From Rhizobium acidisoli (lineage in GTDB: Bacteria > Pseudomonadota > Alphaproteobacteria > Rhizobiales > Rhizobiaceae), in contig NZ_CP034998.1 of assembly GCF_002531755.2 (NCBI RefSeq), positions 682,001 to 746,000 on the forward strand: DNA of 64,000 nt. The letters are read 5' to 3'. The translations under genes and the position numbers were made by a program. Shown in pieces: positions 38,329-46,413 of this stretch. The first letter of the stretch is position 1, and every line of letters begins with the position of its first letter. The notes under the pieces are model-generated. The model saw only the letters and a program-made list of their open reading frames with translations, made no database searches and had not been told where the DNA came from.

Positions 38329-40062
38329 TCACTCCACCACCAACCACCCCGAATACCGCACCACCAGCCCCGTCAGCCGCCCGCCAATCTCCACATGAAA
38401 ATGAAACCGCCCATCCCGCTCCTCCTCGAAAGTCTCCCCACCCGGCGCCAGAAACAGCGGCAGCGGAAGCCCGCAAAACCGCCACCCCCGCACCACCAGT
38501 CGCAACTTGCTCCCCTCCGGCACCAGCGCCACCAGCACCCGGAACGGCCCGAACACTTCCGCCAGCAGATGCCGGTCGTGGTCCTTTCCCTCGAGCTGCA
38601 GGCTGTGGAAGATTTTGCCGCCGAAATCCCGCGTCCAGATCTCCTTCTCGCCATCGGCGGTAAAGCGCACCGTCACCGGCACATCCTCGCCCGCCGGGGG
38701 AAAGCCGATCAGCCGGGCGACGATGCCGGCAAGAATGCCGCGGCCGCGCTCGATCCGCGCCCGACCGGAGGCGACGCGCGCGCCGCCGGCAGGACCGACC
38801 GAGTGGATGGCGGCAATCGCCGGCGGCAACTGCTCGAAGGCGCTGCCGAGAACCCGGTGGTAGAGCGGCAGGCAGGCGCCCACGCTTTCCATCCGGATCC
38901 CGGTCGTGATCGAAAACCGCCGGAATTCCGCTTCGAAATCGTCCAATCGCAATTCGCCCGTCGCCGGCCGCGCGCCAGCCTCCGGCCGGATACCCTTGAG
39001 CAGCCGCCGCACCAGCGCGGCCACCCCGGTCACCGGAATGAACGGCCCGTCATCCCCCTCGGCAATCAGATGCCAGCCGCCTGTCAGGCTTTTGCCCGCG
39101 GCATCGACGCCGGTCACACGCACGAACATGCCGCCGCGATGCGCGCCGATCGCAAAGCCGTGGCTGGCGCGCCGGATCAACCGCGAAAACGGCGTGAGCG
39201 ACGGCAACAGCTTCAGCCGCACCAGCTGGGCTGCAAGGCCAAGCAGCCGCTGCAGCGGCTGCGGCTCCGTGCCGACCCCGGTGAAGCTGGACTGCAGGCC
39301 GGCAAAGCGCGCCGGCAGCAGCGCCAGATCCGGCGCATCCACCAGCAGGAATTCGCGGCTCTTCAGCGGCACCGCGCCGGGCGGCGCTACCGTCACCCGC
39401 ATCGCATCGATCAGCCCGCGCCCGCTCGAAACCTTACCATCGCTGAGCCGCGGCACGGGTTTGCCGGCATAACTTGCGATCGCGCTGACGACATTCAGCC
39501 CGATCTTCACATGCGAGGAGGGGGCAATGCCCGCCGCCACCGCCTCGACCCGGGCGAACTGCGGCGCCATGACCTCGAGCGCGGCGAAGGAAAGGGCAGG
39601 CAGGCTGCTGAGGCCGGAGAGCGCGAAGACGCCCCTCGCTCTCGCCTCGGCATTAAGCCCGCCGATCGCGGCGACGAAGCCGGTGCTGTCGGCGAGATCG
39701 GCATAATCGATGTCAAGGCCGATGCAGGCGCGCACCACCTTATAGGGATCGTCCCCGAAGCTCTGGAACGGCCCGGAGGCATCGACGACGAGATCCGGCT
39801 GCAGCCGCGTCAGCTGTTCCGCCAGATCACCATCGCGATCGAAGCGCACGGCCTGCAGGCTCGCGCCCAGATTGCTGCTTCCCAAGCCCTCGGATCCATC
39901 CTTCGGGGCTCTGAGATCGGCGACGAAATCGTCGGCTTTCTCCAACGACCGCCCGGCGATCAGCAGCCGGAGCCGCGGTTCATCGCCAAGCAGCCGCGCC
40001 AGCCGGCCGCCAAACGTGCCGTAACCGCCGATGATCAGCAGCGAGAGCCGGTCGCCGCTCAT
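38329..40062 (-). CDS. Saccharopine-dehydrogenase-like protein with C-terminal DUF4166
   Basis: A 577-residue protein. The N-terminal Rossmann fold has LLIIGGYGTFGGRLARLL and the segment VVDASGPFQSFGDDPYKVVRAC, typical of saccharopine-dehydrogenase-like reductases. The C-terminal part (about 370-575) reads as DUF4166: SVGACLPLYHRVLGSAFEQLPPAI and FFGGKIFHS-like FGGKIFHSLQLEG, ending VRYSGWLVVE. The fusion is common in alphaproteobacteria; substrate unknown, perhaps a lipid or polyketide-like ketone. Its start overlaps the stop of the upstream DCC gene (ATGA). Confidence 0.85.
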   Translation of the reverse strand: MSGDRLSLLIIGGYGTFGGRLARLLGDEPRLRLLIAGRSLEKADDFVADLRAPKDGSEGLGSSNLGASLQAVRFDRDGDLAEQLTRLQPDLVVDASGPFQSFGDDPYKVVRACIGLDIDYADLADSTGFVAAIGGLNAEARARGVFALSGLSSLPALSFAALEVMAPQFARVEAVAAGIAPSSHVKIGLNVVSAIASYAGKPVPRLSDGKVSSGRGLIDAMRVTVAPPGAVPLKSREFLLVDAPDLALLPARFAGLQSSFTGVGTEPQPLQRLLGLAAQLVRLKLLPSLTPFSRLIRRASHGFAIGAHRGGMFVRVTGVDAAGKSLTGGWHLIAEGDDGPFIPVTGVAALVRRLLKGIRPEAGARPATGELRLDDFEAEFRRFSITTGIRMESVGACLPLYHRVLGSAFEQLPPAIAAIHSVGPAGGARVASGRARIERGRGILAGIVARLIGFPPAGEDVPVTVRFTADGEKEIWTRDFGGKIFHSLQLEGKDHDRHLLAEVFGPFRVLVALVPEGSKLRLVVRGWRFCGLPLPLFLAPGGETFEEERDGRFHFHVEIGGRLTGLVVRYSGWLVVE

Positions 40063-40508
40063 GTGATGAAGCGGCTGCGCTGCTCCGCCGTCGGCACCAT
40101 GCAGCTCTGCCGGCCGGCGATCTTCAGCCGGTTGCGGGCGATGAATTCATAGAGCGCATCGGCTGCGCGCCGCGGCAGCAGCCGGAAGAGCCTGACCAGC
40201 GAATAGGGAAAACCGAGGCCGGCCACCATGCGGATCGAGCCGTCGGATTTGAAGAAGGCGCGGCCGTTTTCGATGAGGATGTTGGTTTCGTAATCGCGCT
40301 CGTTGAGCCCGTAATGCCGGTAGAGCGCTGCGCCGAGCGGCGTCTGGGCGGCGAGGAAGCGGTAGCGCCGCTCTCTGTCGTGCTTCAGCGCGAATTTCAC
40401 CCAGCCGGAGCAGAAGACGCATTCGCCATCGAAAACGATCAGCGGCTGGTCATCGGCGAAAGCGGGCACGGCGGGATCGTTGCGATAGCTGTAAGCGGCG
40501 CGCGTCAT
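40059..40508 (-). CDS. DCC-family thiol-disulfide oxidoreductase (DUF393)
   Basis: A 149-residue thioredoxin-like protein. The signature DGECVFC (D27, C30, C33) follows LIVFDGECVFCSGWVKFALK. The remainder, FLAAQTPLGAALYRHYGL and SDGSIRMVAGLGFPYSLVRLFRLLP, is typical of DUF393. Predicted redox role, no known substrate. It overlaps the saccharopine-dehydrogenase-like gene by 4 bp and starts 20 bp after the MBL hydrolase gene, so the three are likely co-transcribed. Confidence 0.88.
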   Translation of the reverse strand: MTRAAYSYRNDPAVPAFADDQPLIVFDGECVFCSGWVKFALKHDRERRYRFLAAQTPLGAALYRHYGLNERDYETNILIENGRAFFKSDGSIRMVAGLGFPYSLVRLFRLLPRRAADALYEFIARNRLKIAGRQSCMVPTAEQRSRFIT

Positions 40509-40528
40509 GGTAATCTCCCCATCTCCGC

Positions 40529-41437
40529 TTACAACAGCCGGTAGGTGGCGGCAAGCGAGGGCGGCCCATCCGTCGCAATCTCGCCGCGCTCCAGCAGATC
40601 CTCGATATGGGCGAGCACGGAAAGCGCCGCCGCCCCATAAAGCTTCGGATCGGTATCGCTGTAGATCGCCTTCACCATCTCGGCAATCTCCCGGTCGCCC
40701 GCGCGGATGCGCGTGAGAATTGCCTGCTCGCGCTTCAGCCGATGCGCCTTCAGCGCCGGCAGGAAACTCGCCGGCGCCGTCACCGGCCCGCCATGGCCGG
40801 GCAGCAGCAGGCCGTCCTCACGTGCGATCAGCCGCTCGAGGGAGGCCATGTAATCCGCCATCGATCCATCCGGCGGCGCGACGATCGAGGTCGACCAGGC
40901 CATGACATGATCGCCGGAGAAGAGGATATCGCGGCCTTCGAGCGCGAAGGCGGCATGATTGGCCGTATGCCCCGGCGTCAGCACCGATGTCAGCGCCCAG
41001 CCATCGCCCGCAATGGTCTCGCCGTCGCCGATTGTTAGATCCGGCACGAAGTCCAGATCCGAGCTCTCGGAAAACGGATTGATCTCGCCGGCCCGCAGCG
41101 GCCGCGCCGGCCGATGCGGCCCTTGCCCCACTGTCACCGCCCCCGTCGCCGCCTGCAGCCGGCGGGAAAGCGGCGAGTGGTCGCGATGCGTATGGCTGAC
41201 GAAGATATGCGTCACCTCGCGGCCGCGAAGCGCCGCCATCAGCGCCTGAAAATGCGCCTCATCCTCCGGCCCGGGATCGATGACCGCGACCGAGGCGGCG
41301 CCGACGATATAGCTGTTGGTCCCGTAAAAGGTGAAAGGCCCGGGATTCTCAGCCGTGATCCGCTCGACCCCTGGCGCCACCGGCACGGCCCGCCCATAGG
41401 CCGGCTCGAAAGCAAGGTCGAATGCGGGGCTTTCCAT
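40529..41437 (-). CDS. Metallo-beta-lactamase-fold hydrolase (LACTB2-like)
   Basis: 302 residues from ATG 41437 (MESPAFDLAFEPAYG); an upstream in-frame start at 41467 is possible. The zinc motif HTHRDH (about 82-87) has the H-x-H-x-D-H form. Later ligands are in TPGHTANHAAF, LFSGDHVMAW and LLPGHGGPV. The C-terminal winged helix (AHRLKREQAILTRIRAGDREIAEMVKAIY) matches the LACTB2/RNase-like and thioesterase-like group. Could act as an endoribonuclease or ester hydrolase. First gene of a three-gene minus-strand unit. Confidence 0.88.
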   Translation of the reverse strand: MESPAFDLAFEPAYGRAVPVAPGVERITAENPGPFTFYGTNSYIVGAASVAVIDPGPEDEAHFQALMAALRGREVTHIFVSHTHRDHSPLSRRLQAATGAVTVGQGPHRPARPLRAGEINPFSESSDLDFVPDLTIGDGETIAGDGWALTSVLTPGHTANHAAFALEGRDILFSGDHVMAWSTSIVAPPDGSMADYMASLERLIAREDGLLLPGHGGPVTAPASFLPALKAHRLKREQAILTRIRAGDREIAEMVKAIYSDTDPKLYGAAALSVLAHIEDLLERGEIATDGPPSLAATYRLL

Positions 41438-41603
41438 GCGGGGCGATGCTCTCGAGGCCGATGACACCGCCCATTCCTAGCACGCCGCTTTGCCCTCTGC
41501 AGCGCATAAATCTGCGGCAAGTGCAACTTAGTCATTGTGACAGACGGAGAGCTTTGCTAATCAGGCGTCGATTTGAGCCGGCGCTTCGCGCCGAAAGCTC
41601 TGT

Positions 41604-41677
41604 TGGGGCGTCGCCAAGCGGTAAGGCAACGGTTTTTGGTACCGTCATCCCTGGTTCGAATCCAGGCGCCCCAGCCA
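41604..41677 (+). tRNA. tRNA-Gln (UUG), CCA encoded
   Basis: A 74-nt cloverleaf. Acceptor TGGGGCG pairs CGCCCCA; the anticodon stem ACGGT/ACCGT encloses the loop TTTTGGT with anticodon TTG. The T-arm CCTGG-TTCGAAT-CCAGG is perfect; G is the discriminator and CCA is encoded. AT-rich DNA and accessory genes begin directly after the 3' end, so it may be an integration site. The 9-mer GCGCCCCAG from the 3' end recurs at 45192. Confidence 0.95.
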
Positions 41678-41838
41678 ATGCATATTTAATAAGTAAAATC
41701 AATAAGTTATACAATATTGGCGGATGCTAACCGTAACGGTTTTCCGTTGCATAATTCCGTAACTTCCCGACTCCGCAACTTCTCGCCCATATCGTATTAT
41801 TCTCTCAACTCATTCGTGAGACGCTTGGAGGGGTGTGC

Positions 41839-42270
41839 ATGGATTTAATATCGTGGCTATTGGCACTGATCGGCATTGGCAGCGACCGTGCCATGCATCG
41901 CAGCGACAGACGCGCTGAAATCGCTCGTTTGAATGCCGAAGTCGCCGGAGAAGTCGGACGAACTCTCGACATCCTTGCGATGGCTAGGCCACGTCTGACG
42001 CGGCTAGCTTCACAGGTAGCGACAGACTTGCCGGACATTCATCCTACCATTGCCAAGTTTTTGGATGAACAGCGTGACGCTGCGCTTCAACTAATGAAAA
42101 TGACAGAAGAGAACAAAGTGAAGATCGCAAGCACAAAAGGCTTTGTCGATTGGGATAAGACACTTCACGACTATCAAGAGTGGCGCGCCAACGCCTCACG
42201 TATAGCGCCCTGGGTGCAAGGCGTCATCGATAAGTATGATGCAATCTTTCTTGAGGCAGGCATAAGGTAG
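41839..42270 (+). CDS. Unknown small protein with an N-terminal membrane segment
   Basis: 143 residues from ATG 41839, with GGAGG 8 bases upstream. A short hydrophobic segment (LISWLLALIGIG) is followed by helical, charged sequence: AEIARLNAEVAGEVGRTLDILAMA, LASQVATDLPDIHPTIAKFLDEQRDAALQL, and a C-terminal WVQGVIDKYDAIFLEAG. I know no family. Codon use is less GC-rich than in flanking core genes. First gene after tRNA-Gln in the accessory segment. Confidence 0.6.
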   Translation: MDLISWLLALIGIGSDRAMHRSDRRAEIARLNAEVAGEVGRTLDILAMARPRLTRLASQVATDLPDIHPTIAKFLDEQRDAALQLMKMTEENKVKIASTKGFVDWDKTLHDYQEWRANASRIAPWVQGVIDKYDAIFLEAGIR

Positions 42271-42318
42271 AGTATCTTATTTGTGACGTTGTGACAGCTT
42301 AAATTTGTGCGAAATTGA

Positions 42319-42420
42319 TCTGGGTTCAAAGACGCCGGCTGCAAATCCTTCCCGATGATCTTCCACGACGGCGTGCTCATTGGAGGCTATGAACAGCTCC
42401 GTGAGTATCTCGATTTCTAG
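42319..42420 (+). pseudogene. C-terminal fragment of a glutaredoxin
   Basis: An open stretch ends at TAG 42418 and reads GFKDAGCKSFPMIFHDGVL, then IGGYEQLREYLDF. The pattern [S/T]-[F/V]-P-x-[I/V]-F-x-D-G-x-x-I-G-G-[Y/F]-x-x-L is the glutathione-binding half of glutaredoxins, including the cis-Pro. The CPYC half is missing: a stop (TGA, 42316) lies just upstream. It is therefore a remnant, perhaps from a prophage- or plasmid-type glutaredoxin. Recognition is by eye. Confidence 0.5.
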
Positions 42421-42440
42421 GGCAATAAAAAAATGGCGAC

Positions 42441-42932
42441 TTACTCGTCGCCCTTTTTCTCGCCTTTTGCGAACTGCCAAACTTTTCCGACGACACTCGC
42501 CGGAAGTGCGACGATCAGTTCCAGGATCTGTCGGCACAAGTCGATATTCAGCTCTCGGGCTATTTTGTCAGCCTCATTGATATCACCACGCGCAAGCGCT
42601 TTATTCACCTCTTCGCGGTTGTCGGCGATCGTTTGCCCGAAGTGCTTATAAAACAGCCGCTTGGAAATGAACAAGGTCAGGATCCGGGTGAACATATGGC
42701 CGGCCGGTGATGTAATTCTGACTTCTACACGGCCCAACAGTGTCATCTTTGCCACCGCAAGCACTGCTGTTGCACCAGTTGCGGCGACCCCGATCCCGCT
42801 CAATAAGCTGAACATTGACGAGTCTGCTCCTGTCCCAGCCGACTCGAAACCTCTCGTCAGGAAATATGCACCGAAACCGAAGAGCGCTCCAACCACAAGA
42901 GAGCAAATAAAGCTCATCCATAAAAACTTCAT
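42441..42932 (-). CDS. Unknown two-TM membrane protein
   Basis: 163 residues. TM1 is about 5-26 (MSFICSLVVGALFGFGAYFL) and TM2 about 42-65 (LLSGIGVAATGATAVLAVAKM). A cytoplasmic tail follows with a helix FISKRLFYKHFGQTIADNREEVNKAL and ARGDINEADKIARELNIDLCR. The start overlaps the PadR stop (ATGA), so the protein is made together with its regulator. No family is recognised; the gene is on the accessory segment. Confidence 0.65.
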   Translation of the reverse strand: MKFLWMSFICSLVVGALFGFGAYFLTRGFESAGTGADSSMFSLLSGIGVAATGATAVLAVAKMTLLGRVEVRITSPAGHMFTRILTLFISKRLFYKHFGQTIADNREEVNKALARGDINEADKIARELNIDLCRQILELIVALPASVVGKVWQFAKGEKKGDE

Positions 42933-43228
42933 ACCCCAGCTCCTTCAATGTCCCAAGCATTGAACTGCTGCCGGGTTGCTACCGCGCGATCGTAAACAGC
43001 CTTACCCTTACCCGTAATCCAATAGAGGCGCCGCGGAAGACCAGGCACCGTTTCCTCCTTCTCCTGGGCGGACTCCAGCCAGCCCTTTTCAACCATCCTG
43101 CCGAGGAAAACGTAAATCGATCCGCGCTTCAACGTGTCAGAGGCGTTGACCATCTCCAAACCATACAGGCGATTGCCAGATTTAAGCAGATCCAAGATCT
43201 CGAATTCCTTGTTCGATGCTCCGAACAA
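42929..43228 (-). CDS. PadR-family transcriptional regulator
   Basis: 99 residues from a TTG start at 43228; AAAGGAGG 5 bases upstream makes this start convincing. Winged helix: NKEFEILDLLKSGNRLYGLEMVNASDTLKRGSIYVFLGRMVEKGWL, followed by the wing GLPRRLYWITGKGKAVYD. This is the short PadR-s2 form without a long dimer helix. It controls itself and the coupled membrane protein (inference), probably through the direct repeats at 43241-43283. PadR switches usually respond to small toxic molecules. Confidence 0.83.
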   Translation of the reverse strand: MFGASNKEFEILDLLKSGNRLYGLEMVNASDTLKRGSIYVFLGRMVEKGWLESAQEKEETVPGLPRRLYWITGKGKAVYDRAVATRQQFNAWDIEGAGV

Positions 43229-43240
43229 ATCAGCCTCCTT

Positions 43241-43283
43241 TGAGTCTTACAACGATTAAGCATTCTGAGTCTTACAAGGGTTA
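43241..43283 (-). promoter_or_regulatory. Direct-repeat operator/promoter of the PadR gene
   Basis: TGAGTCTTACAACGATTA (43241-43258) and TGAGTCTTACAAGGGTTA (43266-43283) match at 15 of 18 bases with a 25-bp period, directly upstream of the ribosome site of the PadR gene. Placement fits two regulator sites on one face of the helix or an operator plus promoter duplication. Confidence 0.55.
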
Positions 43284-43470
43284 TGACTTGCGATCAAGAC
43301 GCTCATCACTCGGCGAGGCGATTCAAGATAATCTTATCGGTGACGAGTAGTCCGCTAAGGAAAAAATTATAGGCAGACTGACCTGCCAGCCTGTCATTTG
43401 CCCGTTATGAGCACGCCCATGCCGAAAACGCTGATTACGTCGATAGTAATTAGCAAGACTGCGACACGCT

Positions 43471-44628
43471 TTAGACCAGTGCGACATCGTTGAGGGATAC
43501 AACACCTTTTACGACAAGGTAATCTCGTCGTGGCCGCTCGAATAGTTCCCCGTCCAGTATAAGACGCGCGCCGATTTTGAAGTCGGGATTCCGCCTAAGT
43601 TCGGCAAACGCTTCGCGAGTGAAGTCTGAGGTCGTAACTGCTCCACTCGCAGAACGCAGCAGGAGAGTGGCGCTCGACGCGTTGATCTCAACTATGACCC
43701 CAGACCGCCGCGTTCGAACACCGTTAGCAGTGCTATAACTAGCCCGAACCCGGTCGGCACGGTCCCTGTCAATGGAGATGCGCTTTAAGGATTTGCCGTC
43801 TTGCGTTGAAAACGTCAAATTAGAGTAGGGTGTGTCATCGGATGGGAGAAGATGCTTGATACTCTCAAAGATATCTTCGTCGTCATCGGTATGTGCAGCC
43901 CGAAATTTATGTGGCGACTCAACAAGCTCTTGTACCTCCGCGAAGAACTCGTTCTTGTGAGTGGACGCGCCGTCCTTGAGCCGTTGACTGGTCAGGCCCT
44001 GGTCATTTTGAGTTTGCCTTAGCCGGGATACGTTGAATGTCGGCTCCTTTATGGCGATCATGAGGCTGCCCAAGGCGGGATCACCGACAAGAAAGTCTAG
44101 GGTAGAGGCTTTATAGCCCCTTAGTGAGGGCGGGACGAGGACGTTCCTGGCAAAGACTTGGACGGTGCCCAAAAGCTTCATGAGCGTGGAATACTGGATG
44201 GAGCCGCGGCCTAAGTTCTCGCCTCTGAAGTATATGGCGAGGAATGCATTTTTCTCTTGCAAAACGTCTGGACACTCCCCGAGATGCTCGAAGACCCCTA
44301 CGTTGGGGTCCGGTAGACGGCACTGTAACTCATCCCCGGTAACCTTAAGCTCTTTAGAGACCTCATAAGCGTCATTCGCGTAGACCAGGAAGTTGTCGGA
44401 CTGAGCCTCAAATGCACCTCTAATAGACAGTCGCCCTTCTAATAGCCCATCCAGATGATTGTCATCGATGTAGCAAGATAAGAATTCGTGTCCATCCTCC
44501 GTAAGATCGGTGCGTACAAACAACGCATTCAGCATGCCGACACGCGCGGTGAATAGGATCGGCTCGTCGAACTGATAGAGTGTTCGCTCAATCCGAATCT
44601 TGTAGAGAGTCTCTGAAACGGCATTCAT
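43471..44628 (-). CDS. Unknown protein, large partner of a coupled two-gene cassette
   Basis: 385 residues, no signal or TM segment. The N-terminal part (ERTLYQFDEPILFTARVG, then FLSCYIDDNHLDGLLEG) looks vaguely like the DUF6575 start found in other accessory loci, a weak resemblance from memory. The middle has polar helices; the C-terminal 100 residues form a small beta-rich domain (SGVIVEINASSATLLLRSASG, DFKIGARLILDGELFERPRRDYLVV). The start overlaps the stop of the upstream small gene (ATGA). Low-GC codon use and lack of relatives suggest horizontal transfer. Could be a defence or phage-derived cassette; this is a guess. Confidence 0.68.
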   Translation of the reverse strand: MNAVSETLYKIRIERTLYQFDEPILFTARVGMLNALFVRTDLTEDGHEFLSCYIDDNHLDGLLEGRLSIRGAFEAQSDNFLVYANDAYEVSKELKVTGDELQCRLPDPNVGVFEHLGECPDVLQEKNAFLAIYFRGENLGRGSIQYSTLMKLLGTVQVFARNVLVPPSLRGYKASTLDFLVGDPALGSLMIAIKEPTFNVSRLRQTQNDQGLTSQRLKDGASTHKNEFFAEVQELVESPHKFRAAHTDDDEDIFESIKHLLPSDDTPYSNLTFSTQDGKSLKRISIDRDRADRVRASYSTANGVRTRRSGVIVEINASSATLLLRSASGAVTTSDFTREAFAELRRNPDFKIGARLILDGELFERPRRDYLVVKGVVSLNDVALV

Positions 44629-45020
44629 GAGCGTTGGCCCGGCGCGATAACGATCTGGCAGGAGTTTAATAGGTTACAATTTTTGTACTTCCAGAAGGTG
44701 TGGTGTTCCGGCTGTTTTGAACTAGGCGTCGCCAGCAGTGTACCATCGGCGGGGGTGACAGAGAACTTGATGATATGCTTCTTAGCGAAAACCTTATAAG
44801 CCTTTAGAGCGTGGTCTACGGCGTCCATATGGGGCCAGACCGACAACCCCCAACTTTGACACAACGTTTTGTCCGTGCCTTCGCGTTCTCGTTCTGCGAA
44901 AGACTTGAAGTCTTCGTTGCGGGGCTGCCTTCCATCAATAGCTTTAAAGAGTTCTGCTGTAACGGTCTCAGCTTCACCTGGCGGACAACTCGCAGGTAGA
45001 TCATTATGGTATTGCGTCAT
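44625..45020 (-). CDS. Unknown protein, small partner of the coupled cassette
   Basis: 131 residues from ATG 45020. The centre reads REREGTDKTLCQSWGLSVWPHMDAV followed by DHALKAYKVFAKKHIIKFSV, then a His-rich turn (KQPEHHTFWKYKNCN). Cytoplasmic, no known domain. Translationally coupled to the 385-residue partner by a 4-bp overlap, so the two probably act together. Three cysteines and three clustered histidines might bind a metal (inference). Confidence 0.65.
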   Translation of the reverse strand: MTQYHNDLPASCPPGEAETVTAELFKAIDGRQPRNEDFKSFAEREREGTDKTLCQSWGLSVWPHMDAVDHALKAYKVFAKKHIIKFSVTPADGTLLATPSSKQPEHHTFWKYKNCNLLNSCQIVIAPGQRS

Positions 45021-45198
45021 TTAACCCACGTCCCCGAACTGGATGGGATGTTTACTTTGGTTAGGCGCTTTTGTCGAGTAGTCGCGCGCGCGAATTTCGC
45101 GTATGACGAGTAAGTCCTTGAGCGTTGCCGGTCCCTGGTGAGCTGTACAGGCATGCTACATGGGCAGAGAGTCCCTAGCTGGTATCCGCGTGCGCCCC

Positions 45199-45372
45199 AG
45201 ACGGGGCTGAAGAGGGCGCGGTCTTCGGGGGCATGTCGGACTGCAGTTCGGCCAGCGGCTCGGCGATCACATCCATAAGGAAGAGGTGTTGTCGAGATGC
45301 CATTGCGGCGTCGGACTGGTTTCCGGGGAGGGGAGTGGTCGAACATCACCTTCCAGAGGTTTCGAACGCGGC
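45199..45372 (-). pseudogene. Decayed fragment of the TetR regulator encoded at 49662-50267
   Basis: The stretch aligns base by base, with several indels, to 49781-49950 inside the intact TetR gene: shared runs include GCGCGGTCTTCGGGGG, CTGCAGTTCGGCCAGCGG, GAAGAGGTGTT and CCTTCCAGAGGTT. Translated on the minus strand it gives RNLWKVMFDHSPP against RNLWKALFDHFPP of the intact protein, then shifts frame. The two copies are direct repeats 4.6 kb apart. The rest of 45021-45198 shows no gene. Confidence 0.75.
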
Positions 45373-45401
45373 AGTTCCTGATAACCGGCCGGCCTTGCGT
45401 C

Positions 45402-46181
45402 TTAAGGGCGCTCCGCAAACAGTCGAACACCTATGAGTTCGGCAAGCTTCTCCACCAGCGCATCCTGAAATCCGACATCCCCAACCTCCGCCGCCGCCGC
45501 CCGCTGCTGCCGATGATACCAATACCCGCCGCTGACCCTGGCCGCGCCATCATCGCTCGTCGCAAGCCATGTCTGCGTGAGATGCCCCATCTCCAGATCA
45601 TCCGGCGCGCCGGCGCCGCCCATTTTGGTTGGCACCCAGCCGGGGTCGACGGAATTGCTGAGGACATCCGGCCAGTGGCGGGCGAGGGCGGCGGCGAGGG
45701 TGGCGATGTGGAGCTTGCTTTCCGAATAGGCCTGGCTGGCATTCCATGGCCGCCGCTTCCAGTCGATATCGTCGAGGCTGCTGGCGCCGCTGCGGTGCAT
45801 GCCGCTCGTGAGATAGATCAGGCGGTCGGGGCGGGTGATCCAGGCGGTGAGGAGATAGGGGGCGAGCAGGTTGACCGCCAGCGTCTTGGCGTGGCCTTCA
45901 GGCGTTTCGCCGCGACTGCGTTCGAGGTAGATGCCGGCATTGTGGATGACGGCGTCCATGCGGCCGATGGCGTTGACCTGTTCGGCGATAGAGCGGGTCT
46001 CGGCGGCGCTGGCGAGATCACCGATGACGAGGCCGAGGGCGGCGGCTGACGTGTCTGATATGGCGGCGGCGCGCTCGCGGGAGCGGGCGTGGAGGACGAC
46101 ATCATGGCCTTGCCTGAGGAGGGTGCGGGCGGCGGCAAGGCCGAGGCCATCGGTGGAACCGGTGATGAAGATGCGGCTCAT
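45402..46181 (-). CDS. Short-chain dehydrogenase/reductase
   Basis: A 259-residue NAD(P)-dependent SDR from ATG 46181 (MSRIFITGSTDGLGLAAARTL). The cofactor motif is TGSTDGLG, the core strand VIHNAGIY carries NAG, the catalytic Ser is in IYLTSGMHRSG and the catalytic Tyr/Lys are in YSESK. Substrate unknown. The frame is open further upstream across a repeat and is not coding there. GC-rich core-type codon use, in contrast to its neighbours on both sides. It sits between a decayed TetR copy and an IS110 remnant, so it may once have been regulated by that TetR. Confidence 0.87.
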   Translation of the reverse strand: MSRIFITGSTDGLGLAAARTLLRQGHDVVLHARSRERAAAISDTSAAALGLVIGDLASAAETRSIAEQVNAIGRMDAVIHNAGIYLERSRGETPEGHAKTLAVNLLAPYLLTAWITRPDRLIYLTSGMHRSGASSLDDIDWKRRPWNASQAYSESKLHIATLAAALARHWPDVLSNSVDPGWVPTKMGGAGAPDDLEMGHLTQTWLATSDDGAARVSGGYWYHRQQRAAAAEVGDVGFQDALVEKLAELIGVRLFAERP

Positions 46182-46227
46182 GGGGTTCCTTTCGCGTGCG
46201 GCGTGGTGGGCGCAGAGTGCTTGGGCA

Positions 46228-46260
46228 GGGGTGCTCGGGTCAAGCCCGAGGACGACGAAG
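46228..46260. repeat. Single truncated copy of the CCTCGGGTCAAGCCCGAGG element
   Basis: CTCGGGTCAAGCCCGAG followed by GACGACGAAGGG. It is cut at its right side exactly where the IS110-type transposase remnant begins, which marks an old insertion or deletion junction. Confidence 0.65.
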
Positions 46261-46413
46261 GGCGAACTCAACCGCCTTGTGCGCAGGCTGGAACAACATA
46301 TCGACCGTCTCGACAAGGAAATCGAGCGATATGTCGGCAAGGATCCGCAGCTCCGTCGCAGGGCTGAGATCCTCACCTCCATCGGCCGTATCACGGCCTA
46401 CGTTCTTGTCCCC
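46261..46413 (+). pseudogene. IS110-family transposase remnant
   Basis: An open stretch reads ELNRLVRRLEQHIDRLDKEIE, then KDPQLRRRAEILTSIGRITAYVL. This matches the region of IS110/IS111 transposases between the N-terminal DEDD domain and the C-terminal Transposase_20 domain (usually ...LLxSIPGIGPVTAxxLxAE). The Pro-Gly of the hairpin is lost, and both the catalytic N-terminus and the Ser-containing C-terminus are missing. About 50 codons remain. It borders the low-GC operon on its left. The rest of 46414-46687 is AT-rich, with a TATAAT at 46547 but no convincing -35. Confidence 0.7.
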
